A stretch of DNA of 64,000 nucleotides from Euleptes europaea (GCF_029931775.1 NC_079312.1:59958333-60022332); one strand, 5' to 3'. Positions 33,501 through 41,445 are shown, counted from the first letter of the stretch. Notes: generated by a model from the letters alone, not told the origin. A program made the numbers and translations.

Positions 33501-35510
33501 AAAAGGACTGGTGGTGGCTGTTTTCTGGTGGACCTGTCAGACTCAGATCTTAAAAGGACTGGTGGTGGCTGTTTTCTGGTGTGTATGGGCTATTGTTTCA
33601 GGGGCAAGTAATAGCCAAATAGGCTCCAGGGAGACTGGGGGAAAAGGGCCCTCCATCTCTAGTTTCCTCCTCCTCTTCCTGGAGGAATCTGTTTGAAATT
33701 CCATGTACATTCCCAATCTGTTCCCTTCCAGCAGTTCTAGGCAACTATTCCTCTGGTAACTTGCACCAGTCAAGTGCATCGTTCCTACATTTCTAGCTTT
33801 TTCTTACAGCCGTAGGTGAGATTCTAGAAAGATACCTGCAACCTAATATGCTTGTTAGTGGCCCCATGCATCTACCAGTGCCTCTGACAGATTAAAACAA
33901 CGTCATCTGCGTAGCTTTTAATTTTGTGTTCTTCGTTTCCTATTATGAGACCTTTAATCTTTGGATCATTTCTTATGTAGTTCGAAAGAACTTCCATTGA
34001 TAAATCAAAAAGGAGTGGAGAAAGTGGACAGCCTTGCCTTGTACCTTTCGTGATAGCAAATTCTGATGACAGTAGACCATTGATCAAAAGGCGTGCTTTC
34101 TGAGCAGAATAAATTGCTCTAAAAATCGTTAAGAGTGTTGTTGTAACGTTTCAGAAATGAAGTGCCATGAAACGTTATCAAAAGCTTTTTCTGCATCTAA
34201 AAAAATCATTGCAGTCTTCAGTGATTTTGACTTTGTATATTGTCACTTTTATGGAGCAGGAGGTAATGAGAGGGGGGAGTTGCTTCAACCAGCTTTATGA
34301 TTAAGTAGATTTTGTTCTATATAAACAAGTTACTTTGGGGTGCCTATGATCAGGATCTAGATGCTCCCACCTTTGGCAGGCCTTGTTCCACTCTTGTCAG
34401 TGACCCCTTACACAGATTACTTCCAACTAAGCCCTGGTATACCATTGAGCTGGGCAGAAAGGCCGATGGTGTCTGTATGGGAAGGGGATTGGAGAGTTCA
34501 TCTAGGATCCAAATTTGAAGACTTTCAGATAGTGGGATTTTCCTGTGCCTCTCTTTTCTAAGCCACCCAGTGCATGCCTTCCCATTCATTTTAGTTCCAG
34601 TGGTGCCAGAGAGATAAGTGACCTGTTGAACCCTTCTGAGAACGGAAACTGGAGCTGGCCTTTCACAAGAAATGTGTCCTAGGAAATAAAAACGTATCTG
34701 ATCATAGGCTTGTTTGTGTTTCACATAGAATTGCCAGGCTCCTGCCCAGCACCCGTGGGAGCTTCGGCGATGGGTCAAGAGGCAGCAGTGTCATAATGCC
34801 ATAGTTTTTTGAGGGAAATTCCAGAACGTCACCTGACGCACTGATGTCCCAACCTGGTTTTCACCCTGAAGTGATGCTGATATACTGCACATCATTTCTA
34901 TCTCCCCTCCTCATTTTTCCTGCTGGCTAAAACCCCAAGCAGGGAAATGGTAACCCTGGATTCATGTTGATCCATGAGGATGGCTGCTTCATGTTAGTCT
35001 TGCAAATTTTGAAACTTCTTTTCCCCTGGGATAAATCATACTGAATTTGAAAGTTCCTGAATATATTTTAATGTGAAAATTTTAGAAGCTAAACATTTCA
35101 GGTAGTATATATATACAGAAACAGTCTATGAACAAAAAGATAGATAAAAGAGCCAGGAGCACTCCAGGTGAAATCTTGACCCAGAAGCTACATGTTTGAT
35201 TGCCTTGTGTACCCTGATCAGGTAGAATGGTGACATAAAAATGTTTTACATAAAATAATTGCATACTGAACTCGGACTGCATCAGTCTTGAATTTCCAAA
35301 ACATTCAACTTTGATTACTGTCCTGAATTCTCATGAATTCTTTAGTATTACCATCTATTTTAATTGCAATTTCTGCTATTGCAGACTGATGGAGAAAACT
35401 TACCTGTGAAACCTGGGACAATGGAAAAGTTACAGATGCACATTGATTCAATTATACTGGCATTACCAGAAGATTTGCAGGGTATCCTGATCAAAACTGG
35501 CAAAACGTGA
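1693..35510 (+). CDS. DENND6A: DENN domain-containing protein 6A (Rab14 GEF), 20 coding exons
   Basis: Exons: 1693-1875, 4691-4729, 4821-4863, 9414-9526, 10562-10642, 12075-12180, 13096-13175, 18954-19016, 20394-20449, 21868-21990, 22727-22822, 23808-23902, 25000-25065, 25159-25223, 26400-26489, 28060-28113, 28200-28309, 31107-31209, 31978-32052, 35385-35510. All junctions are AG/GT and phases add to 588 codons plus TGA; human is about 608, the difference being a shorter N-terminus. Landmarks: [20 protein letters not shown] (exon 1, uDENN start), [15 protein letters not shown] (exon 4), [20 protein letters not shown] (exon 10, cDENN), [20 protein letters not shown] (exon 12), [15 protein letters not shown] at the end. 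The family protein is a guanine nucleotide exchange factor for Rab14 on recycling endosomes. ATG 1693 has a good context (gccATG) and no in-frame upstream ATG is seen. All introns are intact; several carry retroelements. Confidence 0.96.
2091..2312 (+). repeat. 5S rRNA-derived SINE, copy 2
   Basis: Same structure as the copy at 1167, in DENND6A intron 1 just 215 bp after the exon 1 donor. The 5S-like head 'cagatctcagaagctaagca' and Bov-B-like tail 'ggcactttacacacacac' are well kept, with an (AC)n end. Confidence 0.9.
2371..2460 (+). repeat. hAT-type DNA transposon end (fragment)
   Basis: Begins 'cagtggttcccaacgtgggg', a typical hAT terminal inverted repeat, followed by 'gcacatgccccacagggggg'. 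The other end is not found, so this is a truncated non-autonomous copy. Confidence 0.5.
2548..2638. repeat. Diverged palindromic MITE
   Basis: Starts cag-ggcaatcctaaacagagtta and ends in the inverted form 'actttgcttaagatggcactg'. It belongs with the copies at 24091 and 25864, whose ends read cagtgcantcct...aggantgcactg. Confidence 0.6.
2640..3210. other. Intron sequence, nothing recognised
   Basis: DENND6A intron 1. Short open frames occur but have no codon bias or known motif. An 'agccagtgtggtgtgatagc' tRNA-SINE-like head follows at about 3213 and decays quickly. Confidence 0.4.
3329..3873 (+). repeat. Bov-B (RTE clade) LINE 3' end
   Basis: Encodes the C-terminal tail of RTE/Bov-B ORF2: [20 protein letters not shown] and, after a frame change near the C/A homopolymers at 3541-3558, [20 protein letters not shown] and [20 protein letters not shown]. 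The 3' terminus 'tcatggggtcgccatg', 'agtgacttgatggcacttaa' and (CA)n is the sequence shared with the tails of the SINEs in this window. 5'-truncated, in DENND6A intron 1. Confidence 0.88.
3900..4690. other. Intron 1 remainder
   Basis: No gene. A weak inverted motif (about 4089-4175, 'cagtatagtttggaggaca' and 'ttgtccatactg') may be an old MITE. Nothing else recognised. Confidence 0.35.
4864..7860. other. DENND6A intron 3, 5' part, mostly unique
   Basis: No exons or RNA genes seen. A C-homopolymer lies near 5624-5637. A stretch at about 6680-6790 ('taagcacatgcttaac', 'cattgaagttaatggga') resembles an old interspersed repeat common in sauropsids, not named here. Confidence 0.35.
7862..8075 (-). 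repeat. 5S rRNA-derived SINE, copy 3
   Basis: Reverse-strand copy: the Bov-B-like tail is at the low-coordinate end ('gtgccttcaagtcgcagccg') and the 5S head is at 8000-8070 ('ctgcttagcttctgagatct'). In DENND6A intron 3. Confidence 0.88.
9141..9221. repeat. Hairpin-forming MITE-like repeat
   Basis: The left arm 'atgctatggctgct...gtgctctgt' and right arm 'acagagcac...gcagcaaccatagcat' pair over most of ~30 bases. It lies 190 bp upstream of DENND6A exon 4. Family unknown. Confidence 0.5.
9785..10430. other. GC-rich unclassified segment in intron 4
   Basis: A sharply bounded GC-rich, CT-rich block in an otherwise AT-rich intron between DENND6A exons 4 and 5. It contains a TATA-box-like 'ctggcctataaaaggactg' at about 9978. 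It has no splice-supported coding frame. Composition and the TATA box would fit an old solo LTR, but I see no clear ends or target duplication, so the class is left open. Confidence 0.3.
10730..11110. other. Possible old MITE cluster, intron 5
   Basis: Repeated and partly inverted 'catagtttgtt' / 'aacaaacaatag' motifs suggest a decayed fold-back transposon. No ends can be fixed. A related-looking stretch lies at 36010-36200. Confidence 0.25.
11162..11290 (-). repeat. LINE 3'-tail fragment (L2/CR1 type)
   Basis: Reads 'tttatattctgcctctcatc', 'ggctcctggggtagtgtaca', then an A-rich run with 'aaaatatc'. This is the reverse of the usual LINE 3' tail (gccgccctgag...). Strongly diverged. Confidence 0.45.
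12301..12604 (-). repeat. Sauria-type tRNA-derived SINE, near full length
   Basis: On the minus strand the head is 'cgtggtgcagagtggtaagc', then a B-box-like 'gagttcgatcc', the body 'ggcaatggcaaaccaccc', and the tail 'cttgcacaggggac' ending in 'tttacctttacc'. In DENND6A intron 6, 120 bp after the exon 6 donor. It shares the 'ggcaatggcaaaccacc' body with the 5S-derived SINEs. Confidence 0.88.
12632..12921 (+). repeat. CR1 LINE 3' end
   Basis: 'ttttgggtgcggtggaacac', 'gactgctggacttgatgggc', and the terminal 'cttatgttcttatg' repeat are the CR1 3' UTR. 5'-truncated, non-coding. Confidence 0.85.
13276..13880. other. Intron 7, nothing recognised
   Basis: AT-rich intron sequence with no recognisable repeat or RNA. 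Confidence 0.35.
13884..16990 (+). repeat. tRNA-derived SINE split by a CR1
   Basis: The SINE head is at 13884-14017 ('agtggttaagagcggtgg', 'tttgattgccaactcctcca'). It stops inside 'cctccacat' and its second half resumes at 16820-16990 ('gaagccagttgggtgacctt', 'cagccccacctacctcacag', ending 'aactcttcttcttg'). The uninterrupted copy at 17378-17673 shows that the two halves are contiguous. The insert is the CR1 at 14018-16819. Confidence 0.9.
14018..16819 (-). mobile_element. CR1 LINE, 5'-truncated at the start of ORF2, internal deletion
   Basis: Minus-strand element. Its 5' end is just above the conserved 'ggagggctttaaac' that precedes CR1 ORF2. The first frame (16750-15371) carries the AP endonuclease: [55 protein letters not shown]. 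The second frame (from 15453) is reverse transcriptase: [45 protein letters not shown], then the CR1 C-terminal tail; the following non-coding part runs to the 3' end 'ctatgattct'. Between LLNSYF and [10 protein letters not shown] roughly 150 residues expected in CR1 (the finger part of RT) are absent and the frame changes, so it cannot encode a working ORF2. It is otherwise well preserved and fairly young. Confidence 0.93.
17378..17673 (+). repeat. tRNA-derived SINE, complete
   Basis: Head 'gctggtgtagtggttaaaag', then two tandem 53-bp units (17399-17451 and 17452-17504). Each ends 'ccccactcctccacatg' and the first holds the B-box-like element. The common body follows ('ggtgaccttgggctagtcac', 'cagccccacctacctcac') and the end is 'aaaaccaactcttct'. 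In DENND6A intron 7. Confidence 0.88.
17674..18104. other. Intron 7, nothing recognised
   Basis: Unique-looking intron sequence, no gene or repeat identified. Confidence 0.35.
18105..18816 (-). mobile_element. L1 LINE 3' fragment with target-site duplication
   Basis: Flanked by 17-bp direct repeats 'ttaaaaggaccattttt' (18105-18121 and 18800-18816). The body runs on the minus strand with the A-tail as a T-run next to the left repeat. The frame 18778-18383 is the C-terminal end of L1 ORF2: a [16 protein letters not shown] zinc-knuckle-like segment, then [20 protein letters not shown] and a typical Lys/Leu-rich tail. About 680 bp, severely 5'-truncated. The intact repeats show a recent target-primed insertion in DENND6A intron 7, ~140 bp upstream of exon 8. 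Confidence 0.9.
19096..19256 (+). repeat. L2-type LINE 3' segment
   Basis: 'ggcctggtggaatagcctcc', 'gatcagggccctgcgagatc' and 'gacagagctattcccccagg' match the L2-type segment found in reverse at 53690-53830. Orientation plus. Followed by an unclassified GC-rich patch (19257-19450). Confidence 0.75.
19466..19545. repeat. Palindromic MITE (second family)
   Basis: 'gggtaagcccactgaataaa', 'atggggcttacttctgagta' and a terminal 'cttaggattg' are the layout of a small palindromic element abundant in squamates. One end is diverged. Confidence 0.5.
19546..20393. other. Intron 8, nothing recognised
   Basis: Contains an A/G homopolymer run (about 19763-19780) and a pyrimidine-rich stretch (19800-19990). 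No gene or identifiable repeat. Confidence 0.35.
20785..21142 (+). repeat. CR1 LINE 3' end
   Basis: 'acttcctcaggaagtggtgg', 'gcagaggttagatggccatc', 'gaaagaattttcctccaggc' and 'gttggactagatgatccttg' are the CR1 3' region, ending near 'ctatgtttctgtgttctg'. Non-coding, 5'-truncated. In DENND6A intron 9. Confidence 0.85.
21544..21650 (+). pseudogene. U6 snRNA retropseudogene (full length, 107 nt)
   Basis: Matches the vertebrate U6 RNA end to end, from 'gtgcttgcttcggcagcaca' to the final T-run, with about six differences from the human sequence as I remember it; most are CpG-type transitions. Upstream I see no TATA box or PSE at the expected distances, so it is unlikely to be a functional U6 gene. 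It is followed at once by a LINE 3' tail. Confidence 0.9.
21651..21787 (+). repeat. LINE 3' tail directly fused to the U6 copy
   Basis: 'ttttaattgtaatttgatgt', 'ctactgtgagcctccctgag', 'ggaaagggcggcatagaag' and 'aaatcaataaatga' form a typical L2/CR1-type 3' end. Joined to U6 without spacer, which suggests a template-switch chimera. Confidence 0.7.
22137..22285 (+). repeat. tRNA-derived SINE (second tRNA family)
   Basis: 'gggagacacgggttcaaatc' (B box), 'tgccatgtagctggctgggt', 'ggccatgggccagttgttct', 'ctcagccttgcagggttgta'. It differs from the 'cctccacatg' family and lacks its duplicated unit. In DENND6A intron 10. Confidence 0.75.
22823..23204. other. Intron 11, 5' part
   Basis: AT-rich; nothing recognised. 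Confidence 0.3.
23205..23640 (-). repeat. L2-type LINE 3' region
   Basis: The tail ('attggccacctttctacctt', 'caaggcagcttacaatgta') is followed upward by '3'-UTR-like' text on the minus strand: 'gaggcagttgaagac', 'cagtggcagccccacaatta', 'gcacatgcaagggggcct', 'atgttcctatctgggaatt'. No intact frame. In DENND6A intron 11, ending 170 bp before exon 12. Confidence 0.7.
24091..24192. repeat. Palindromic MITE, diverged centre
   Basis: Ends 'cagtgcagtcctatgcagag' and 'ctctgcttaggactgcactg' are inverted repeats. Same family as 25864-25951. Confidence 0.75.
24363..24492 (+). repeat. Widespread amniote repeat ('cttgttggtctctaaggtgc')
   Basis: The string 'ataccccaaaatcttgttgg', 'tctctaaggtgctactggac', 'tactgcagaccaacacatgg' is a repeat tail that I recognise from many amniote genomes. 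I am not sure of its class; the preceding 'ctgataaaggaagc...cttgaaag' resembles the terminal motif of Penelope-like elements. Confidence 0.5.
25325..25524 (+). repeat. tRNA-derived SINE, 5'-shortened
   Basis: Begins at the B-box part ('gtttgattccccactcctcc'), has a single unit rather than two, then the common body ('cagccccaactacctaacaa') and 'ataaaagcctacc'. About 100 bp after DENND6A exon 14. Confidence 0.8.
25525..25863. other. Intron 14, unclassified
   Basis: Nothing recognised. Confidence 0.3.
25864..25951. repeat. Near-perfect palindromic MITE (41-bp arms)
   Basis: Arms 25864-25904 and 25911-25951 are reverse complements with two mismatches around a 6-base loop. Ends cagtgcattcct / aggaatgcactg. 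The best preserved copy of this family in the window. Confidence 0.9.
26490..27105. other. Intron 15, 5' part
   Basis: Contains a GC-richer patch (about 26540-26740) that may be the 3' end of an unnamed retroelement ('atttttattgaaatttg' next to it could be a reversed A-tail). Not classified. Confidence 0.25.
27108..27182 (-). repeat. LINE 3'-tail fragment
   Basis: 'tttatttagcttatttatag', 'cccgcttttctcactgagac', 'caagacagattacag' is the reversed tail of an L2/CR1-type LINE. The rest of intron 15 to 28059 is AT-rich without recognised features. Confidence 0.5.
28477..29596 (-). mobile_element. Penelope-like element with inverted terminal repeats and GIY-YIG endonuclease frame
   Basis: A 13-bp direct repeat 'attcacaaatttg' (28477-28489 and 29584-29596) flanks the insert. 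Inside, 111-bp inverted repeats (28489-28599 and 29441-29551) are almost identical. The minus-strand frame 29479-28784 encodes the C-terminal part of a Penelope-like protein: [20 protein letters not shown] followed by [15 protein letters not shown] is the GIY-YIG nuclease core, with upstream linker ([11 protein letters not shown]) and downstream His/Arg-rich tail. The reverse transcriptase part is missing, so the copy is 5'-truncated and dead. Each terminal repeat contains CTGAAGA...GAAACGTC, the conserved core order of a hammerhead ribozyme, known from this element class. It sits 168 bp after DENND6A exon 17. Confidence 0.93.
29884..31106. other. Intron 17 remainder, nothing recognised
   Basis: AT-rich, no identified repeat, RNA or exon. 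Short open frames are random. Confidence 0.35.
31257..31504 (-). repeat. Sauria-type tRNA-derived SINE
   Basis: Second copy of the 12301-12604 family. It shows 'ggcaatggcaaaccacccca' on the minus strand, the tail 'gcttgcacaggggactacct' and the tRNA-like head at about 31480-31500 ('gcgcagagtggtaagctgca'). It starts ~50 bp after the exon 18 donor. A stretch in the middle is deleted relative to the first copy. Confidence 0.85.
31505..31977. other. Intron 18 remainder
   Basis: An unidentified GC-moderate segment (31540-31800) that could be part of an unnamed repeat. No gene. Confidence 0.3.
32065..32143. repeat. Palindromic MITE next to an exon 19 donor
   Basis: 'cagtgaaatcctgtgcagag' to 'aaaggaatgcacta', a decayed copy of the 25864 family. 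It starts 13 bases beyond the last base of DENND6A exon 19. Confidence 0.6.
32144..33077. other. Intron 19, 5' part
   Basis: No recognised gene or repeat. Runs of G/C near 32650-32660 and 32800-32810 only. Confidence 0.3.
33078..33205 (-). repeat. CR1 LINE 3' end
   Basis: 'gaatcatagagttggaaggg', 'ccaccagggtcatctagtcc', 'ccccctgcacaatgcaggaa' is the reversed CR1 terminus. An internal 'attctcaactacctcc' is duplicated. Confidence 0.9.
33477..33578. repeat. Perfect 2 x 51 bp tandem duplication
   Basis: Bases 33477-33527 are repeated without a change at 33528-33578. As 51 is a multiple of three the repeat looks protein-like, but there is no exon evidence. Identity implies a recent duplication, or an assembly artefact. 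Confidence 0.9.
33866..34240 (-). repeat. L1 LINE reverse transcriptase fragment
   Basis: Minus-strand frame with [20 protein letters not shown] and [13 protein letters not shown], the RT domain motifs of L1 ([17 protein letters not shown]). The upstream part encodes a degraded '[11 protein letters not shown]'-like region. Both ends are lost. In DENND6A intron 19. Confidence 0.88.
34250..35384. other. Intron 19, 3' part
   Basis: A GC-moderate unclassified stretch (34330-34790) and AT-rich intron. Nothing recognised. Confidence 0.3.
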
Positions 35511-37640
35511 CAAACTGTCATTTTATGCAGCTGCATATCCCATGACACACATTTCAAAGGTTCAGACAGGATGCACTTGGAGAACTGCAGATATGCAGAG
35601 TGTTTTGTAATAGAAACAGACTTTGCTAAAAGTTTTAAAGCAGACCTTGAAAAATTCATCTTGAACAATGAAGGAAGTGAAACATTTTATTGTCAATTAT
35701 GTGTAAAAATTAAGTGCTCTTATGGAAAATCAGCACGCGTCTTACATTTCTGCCATGTGGGACTACAGTGAAGAACAGGCATTGCAGAACTTCTGAGTTG
35801 GTGCTGCTCTGCCCAATTCCATTAAACTCAGGGGAAACGATATTCATGTTGGTTTCAAAAACGATCTCACTTCTTTACACTAAGTATTTTCCTTAGTTTT
35901 TTTTTAAACATTTCCCATTACCAGCCTAGAAAACATTGCAGCTCTGTGATATCTGAATTTAGCAGCAATGGAGAGCACCGTCCACACTCCTCCTTTGGCT
36001 TATGCGATCTCCCCCTCCCATGGTTAGATACACTAGTTTTTCCATGTGGCCTGAATGATTACCACTAATCATAGCATACTTTTGTACCAGGGACTGGAGT
36101 AGGCTTCAGACTCAGGTTCAGAGCAAACTATAGTTTCTCTGATTTGAGCCACATGACAAATCTGTGATTAGCTTCAAACCCTGAAATGGGGAAAGAACCC
36201 ATGAGTATGCTTCCAGGTGCATGAAGTCCATAATCTTGGCACTAAGGCAATGATTTGAAGATTTTATTACATAAAATTATTTCTTATTTGATCCCAATCT
36301 GTTCTGGAATATGTGTGGAGTTAGCTGAAGAATGAAGTAATTCATTTATTTTTCCCGATTTGTATTTTTTCTTTTTTTAATTGAGCTATATTAAAAAGGG
36401 TGCTTCTCATTAAATGTCTTAAATCCTTCTCATCATGGTATCTAATTTTAAACAGTGCTGAAATTAAAAGGTGAAAAATTAATTCCCTCAAACTTACCTA
36501 TATTTGATGTTTCTTGCAGAAATTACATATGCCATCTTCAATATGAGATAGTCACACAGAGAGAAAACTGCTGTGGTGAAACGTCCTGCTAAGTGTATGA
36601 TTAGGGGTGGCGTCATCTGTTGGGAGGGGAAAATAAGGGTGACTCGCAAACAGCTTGCTCTCAAGTAGAAGCATCACAATAATATTCAGAACAAGCTAAC
36701 CGCATCCCTCCTGTGTGCTAGGTCCAAGGGATTTCACCCTTCCATGCTACCATTTGTTGCACATAGGCCTCATCCAAAAAAAGCAAGACCTGTGCATAAA
36801 CATACTTTTGCATATGGATGGTCCTTGCTGGATAGAAATTTTCTCTAGGAAAATATTTAAAGAAAAACACCAAATCAGTATCCCGTTTATTTGGTGATTT
36901 GTATCATGAAAGGATATGTCTGAATGGCCTTTTTAAAAGTAGTGGAGTAGGGGGGAGGAGGAAGCTGTCCTAATTTGTATTTACCTTTTTCTAGAGAGGG
37001 CTTGTGCAAACCGCTACTAATAGTATGCATACTATAAATATACACCATGAGCCATTTCTCACTGGCAATAAATTGTTGCTATACATATACACTCTTTAGG
37101 TGATAAGAACAAATATTTCAGAAGCTCTCTGTATGAAATAGGACTGGGAGGAATTGTTCCAAGAATGTTATGGCAGGATGGATGTTAGGATCACTGTTAG
37201 GAAGTGAAGGCGAAATAGCATTGGGTAGTGATCAGTATCAATGCACATGCTTTTTATATGTCTGGATAAAAAGATATGGCACTGCCTGTAATTGAAAAAT
37301 TCCCTTGTGTGATATTTTGTATCGTCATTTAGAATCTTTCATTTTATGTATTAACTGCCCTCTGTATTTTAAGAAGATATATATTTTAATACTCATTTGT
37401 ATGAATTCCAAACAAGAAGCTGAAATTGGATTGTGTAAAATCCAACCTTACAATTATGCCACTTATTCCATTTATCATACTGTTTGTTTTGCACAGCTGA
37501 TACGTAGCATTTTTAAATATGGCCACTAACACAATTATCTTCATTAACTGAAGCATTACATAGTATGTTGGAACTGGCTACATTAGCTTATTTTCAAAAT
37601 GTATTTTTAAAGGTAATAAACACCACTTTTGCAGAAAACT
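35511..37640 (+). other. DENND6A: Likely DENND6A 3' UTR
   Basis: Downstream of the TGA at 35508-35510. The first good poly(A) signal is AATAAA at 37615-37620, followed by a GT-rich 'ttatttgtggtcattg'. Another AATAAA lies at 38746-38751. The segment includes a possible old MITE (36010-36200). Length estimated from signals only. Confidence 0.5.
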
Positions 37641-39175
37641 TTATTTGTGGTCATTGATTAAACTGCAAGAAATAAGCCCTAAAGGAATTTTTGAAAGGAT
37701 TCAGTACCTTACAGATGTTTGTTCTTGCTTGATATTTATTCCAAAAGGGAAAATGCGCACAGTGGCTAAAATCCTATGCACTGGTACATAGGAAAAGGCC
37801 CCACTGGAGTCATTAAGACATTCCTGAGTAGCTTTGTGCTAATTTTCAGAGCAGCTGTCACTACTCTTGTAGTGCTTCCCTAACCTAGCCTGACACCTCT
37901 TGCCTTATTTGAGAACCATACTGTAAGGACAAGACAATGGATTTGCAAACACTGAAAGCAACAGTTCCTTGCAAGAGTTCCTTTCTGCCCAAGCAGTCAA
38001 GTGTTAATGGTGTGACAGCATCATCCAGGAAGAAATATACTTCCCCAAGCTAAGGGAAACCGAGACAGAAGTGCCAGCTACATCTACAAGGTCAAGGAGG
38101 ATGATATTGCTTTCCTTAGGGGTACATCCAAATCAGTAATCATATCACATTCCACTTCAATTTTACCACTCACTGTTCTGAGATTATTAACACATTAGTC
38201 AAATATGCTTTAGTCTCTTGGAATTGAACTCTTAACATCTTCCAAGTTGACTTTTATCAGGGGAAAGAAAACTTGGAAGATGGGATCATAAAGCAGCAGG
38301 ACTTTGAGATTATGAATTAAGCATAGCTAATGCACTTAAAGAAATGTTAGTAAATTTGCAAGTGGGCAAAAATGATACCCTGGAAAAATGGGGTGGGTGG
38401 GTGTTTAAGAAAACAGGTTTGAAGTGGTCAATAGCCAGGAAGGAGGATAGTGCAAGTCTTCTGTCTAGCGTCTTTATTGGAAGATTCATACCTCTAATGA
38501 AGTATAAAATGTGTGCAAAAAAAACCCCAAACAGTGCAGGCTATGTTTTAACACCCCCAAAAAAACAACCTATGGTTCTGCATGCATGCATTGTAATAGC
38601 ATGTGATTGGATCAGCTGGATTCTTGGCACACCTGCAATAAATAACTCTAGCACAGGGATCCCTCCAGGTCTTCTGTTACCTTTTGTTGTGGTTGACAAC
38701 ACACACAACACCTATTTTAAAATAACTGATTTTTCTAAAACATTAAATAAAGCATTGTATAGAAATAAACATACTTAATAACACCCCATAAGATATTGAT
38801 GAGAACCTTCACATGGGCTCAGCAGGAAAAGAAAAAAATACTTGGGAAAGTGACATGCCTGACTTGTGCTTTTGTAGCAGGATGTTCACTAGCAACTTTT
38901 CCTTCATTTGGCAACAGCTTCCTACATCAATAATAGCCTTGGAGCCCTGATATGAATCTATTTTTGTTCAGTCATCCTCAGTCTCTTAGTGTAATATCAT
39001 ACCCTAAAGCAGAACGGTGACCCAAAGCAAACAAACTAGAGATTCCTCTGACTTAAGTTAAAGTAATGAAATCCCATCACGTGTCTGATGTCATTCTAAA
39101 TACCTGTAATAAGAATCCAGAAAACACTAAGGATGGGTCAAAAGGAAGGGGAGAGAGCTAAAGTGGGTATAAGTA
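37641..39175. other. Intergenic, unclassified
   Basis: No gene found. An AATAAA at 38746 may be an alternative DENND6A 3' end. Confidence 0.35.
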
Positions 39176-40840
39176 AAAAATAAGAACAGCCCATCTAGTA
39201 TTAGTCCATCTAGTCCAGCATCCTGTTTCACACAGCTGCCAACCAGTTCTCCAAGAGGATAAACAGGGCATACAGTCTGAGGCCCTCCCCTGCTGCTGCC
39301 TCCCAACACTAGTATCCAGAGGTTTGCTACCTCTGGAGATGGAGGCTCCCTCCATTGACAGACCTCTCCATGAATCTGTCTAATATAACCCCTATAAACC
39401 CCATTTAAAGCTATGATTGTGGCCATTGCCACATCTCCCAGCGGTTAATTCCACAGTTTAATTGCTCATTGAGTAAAGAGTTATTGCTCATTGAGTAAAG
39501 AGTTATTTCCTTTTGTCCATTCTGAATCTATTTCCCAGCAATTTCATTGGGTACCCCAAGATTCTAGTATTATGGACGAGGGAGAAAAAGCTCCCTCTAT
39601 TCAATTTCTCATCCCTATGTGCATAATGTTATAAACCTCTATCATGCCTCCCGTTAGCTGTCGTTTTCTAGACTGAAAAGTCCCAGACTCTCGCTGTTCT
39701 TCATAAGAAAGGTGTTCCAACCCTGAATCATCTTGGTTATCTTTCTTTGTACTTTTTCCATTTCTGCAATGTCCTTTTTGAAATATGGCAACCAGAACTG
39801 CACACATTACTCCAAATGAAGCTACATCACAGCTTTATACAAGGATATTACAATACTGGTTGTTTTATTTTCAATCACTTTCCTAATAATTCCTAGCATG
39901 GAGTTTGCATTTTTCACTGCTGTTGCACACTAGGTTGACATTTTCACTGAGCTTTCCAAAACAACCCCACGATCTCTTTCAATCTCATTCTCAGTTAGTT
40001 CAGAACCAATCATTTAATATTACGATTTTTTTGTTTCAGTATGCATCACTTTACACTTACCCAGGTTGAGCCTTATTTGCCATTTGGTTGCCCAATTACC
40101 CAATATAGAGAGAGTCTACTGTAGTTCCTCAAAAACTGCCCCGGTTTACACCATCCTGAATAAATTGTTATCATCTGCAAACACGGTTACTACATTGCTC
40201 AGCCCCAATTCCAAATCATTTATAAACAAATTATATAGTACCTATCCTTGTAGGAGCCCACTGCTCATTTCCCTCCAGTACAAAAACTGTCAATTTATTC
40301 CTACTCTCTGCTTCTGCCATGTAACCAACTTTTAATCCATACAATGACCAGCCCTCTTATCCCATTACTGCTAAGGTTATTAAGGAGTATTTGGTGAAGT
40401 ACCCTGTCAAAACCTTTTTGGATGTCCAAGTATATAATGTCTACAGGATCGCCCTTATCCACTTGCTGATTAACCTGCTCATAGAACTCCAAAAAGTTGG
40501 TGAAGCAGGACTTCCCTCAGCAGACTTTGTTCCTTGACATGCTTATTAATTCTCTTTAATAACAGTTTCTACTAATCTACCTGTTAGGCAAACTACCCTC
40601 TAATTTCCTGGATCCCCTCCTTTTAAAAAGTTGATATTTTCCAGTCATGTGGCACAGACACCGATTTTAGCAGCAATTTACATATACTTGCTAATGGATC
40701 GACAATTTCATTTGAATTAAGAACCCTCAGGTGTATGTCATCTGGACCTGGAGACTCACTGGTTTTCAGTTTGCCTAGTAGTCCTTGAAATTCATCTCTT
40801 GTCCCCTCAATTAGACTCTGTTATTCAGACATCCTTCTCC
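39176..40840 (-). mobile_element. CR1 LINE, old, RT part and 3' end
   Basis: Minus strand. The 3' end is at 39176 ('agaacagcccatctagtatt', 'ggctgaggccctcccctg'-type text). Further up, the RT is seen in 40492-40301: VDIIYLDIQKGFDRVLHQIL is the [14 protein letters not shown] block. 40560-40840 continues into upstream RT with many breaks. A 22-bp tandem duplication (39461-39482 and 39483-39504) lies in it. Far more decayed than the CR1 at 14 kb. Confidence 0.82.
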
Positions 40841-40844
40841 CAAA

Positions 40845-40965
40845 ACAGTAGCTCCAGCTCACATTTCTAAATACCTACTCCTTGAACTAGAGATTCTAGG
40901 GAATGAATCCAGCACTTTCTATACACAGAGCATGTACTCTACCACTGAGCAACAGATCCTCCTTT
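40845..40965 (-). repeat. tRNA-derived SINE (third tRNA family) fragment
   Basis: On the minus strand 'ttgctcagtggtagagtaca', then 'ggattcattccctagaatct' and 'ctagttcaaggagtaggta' follow the order of a common amniote tRNA SINE ('gctcagtggtagagcatctgc...ccccggcatctccagtt'). Diverged. Confidence 0.6.
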
Positions 40966-41445
40966 GTACTGCAATAGCAACTACTTCCATTACTAAATAA
41001 TGATGGTTAACAAGTAAAGGGACTGGGCTTGCTTCTTTGGATCCATCCCTTGTCCTTAAAATAACTGCATCTCCTGGCCCTGAAAAGGAACAAGGAATAC
41101 TTAACTCCCTCCTCTCCTTCTTTTGAGCACAGCTTCTAGTTGAAAGAGGAAGTGTAATACAAATTATTTTAAAGGAGCAAAAAATGCTATGTTTGGAGGC
41201 ACTAATTCCATCTAGTATAGCATAAGCTAGTTCTCAACAAACAGCAGAGGAGGTAGTAAAGTGCAGTTACCACCAGACTTCCTAGGGAAATGACAATTTG
41301 GTCGCTGCCACTGCCCTAATGGCCACTAGGAGGTTGTGCCCCCTCCCTACTGGGAAGAACATCGTTGTTAGGGAAAGACCAGCCAGACCTGGCCATCAGA
41401 TAAAGAATGAACAACTGCAGGGAGCTTGCTTTGCCTCTCCCTGCC

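Noticed and set aside
33433-33696. A protein-coding repeat from the in-frame 51-bp duplication
   Set aside because: No splice sites, no conservation known, inside an intron.
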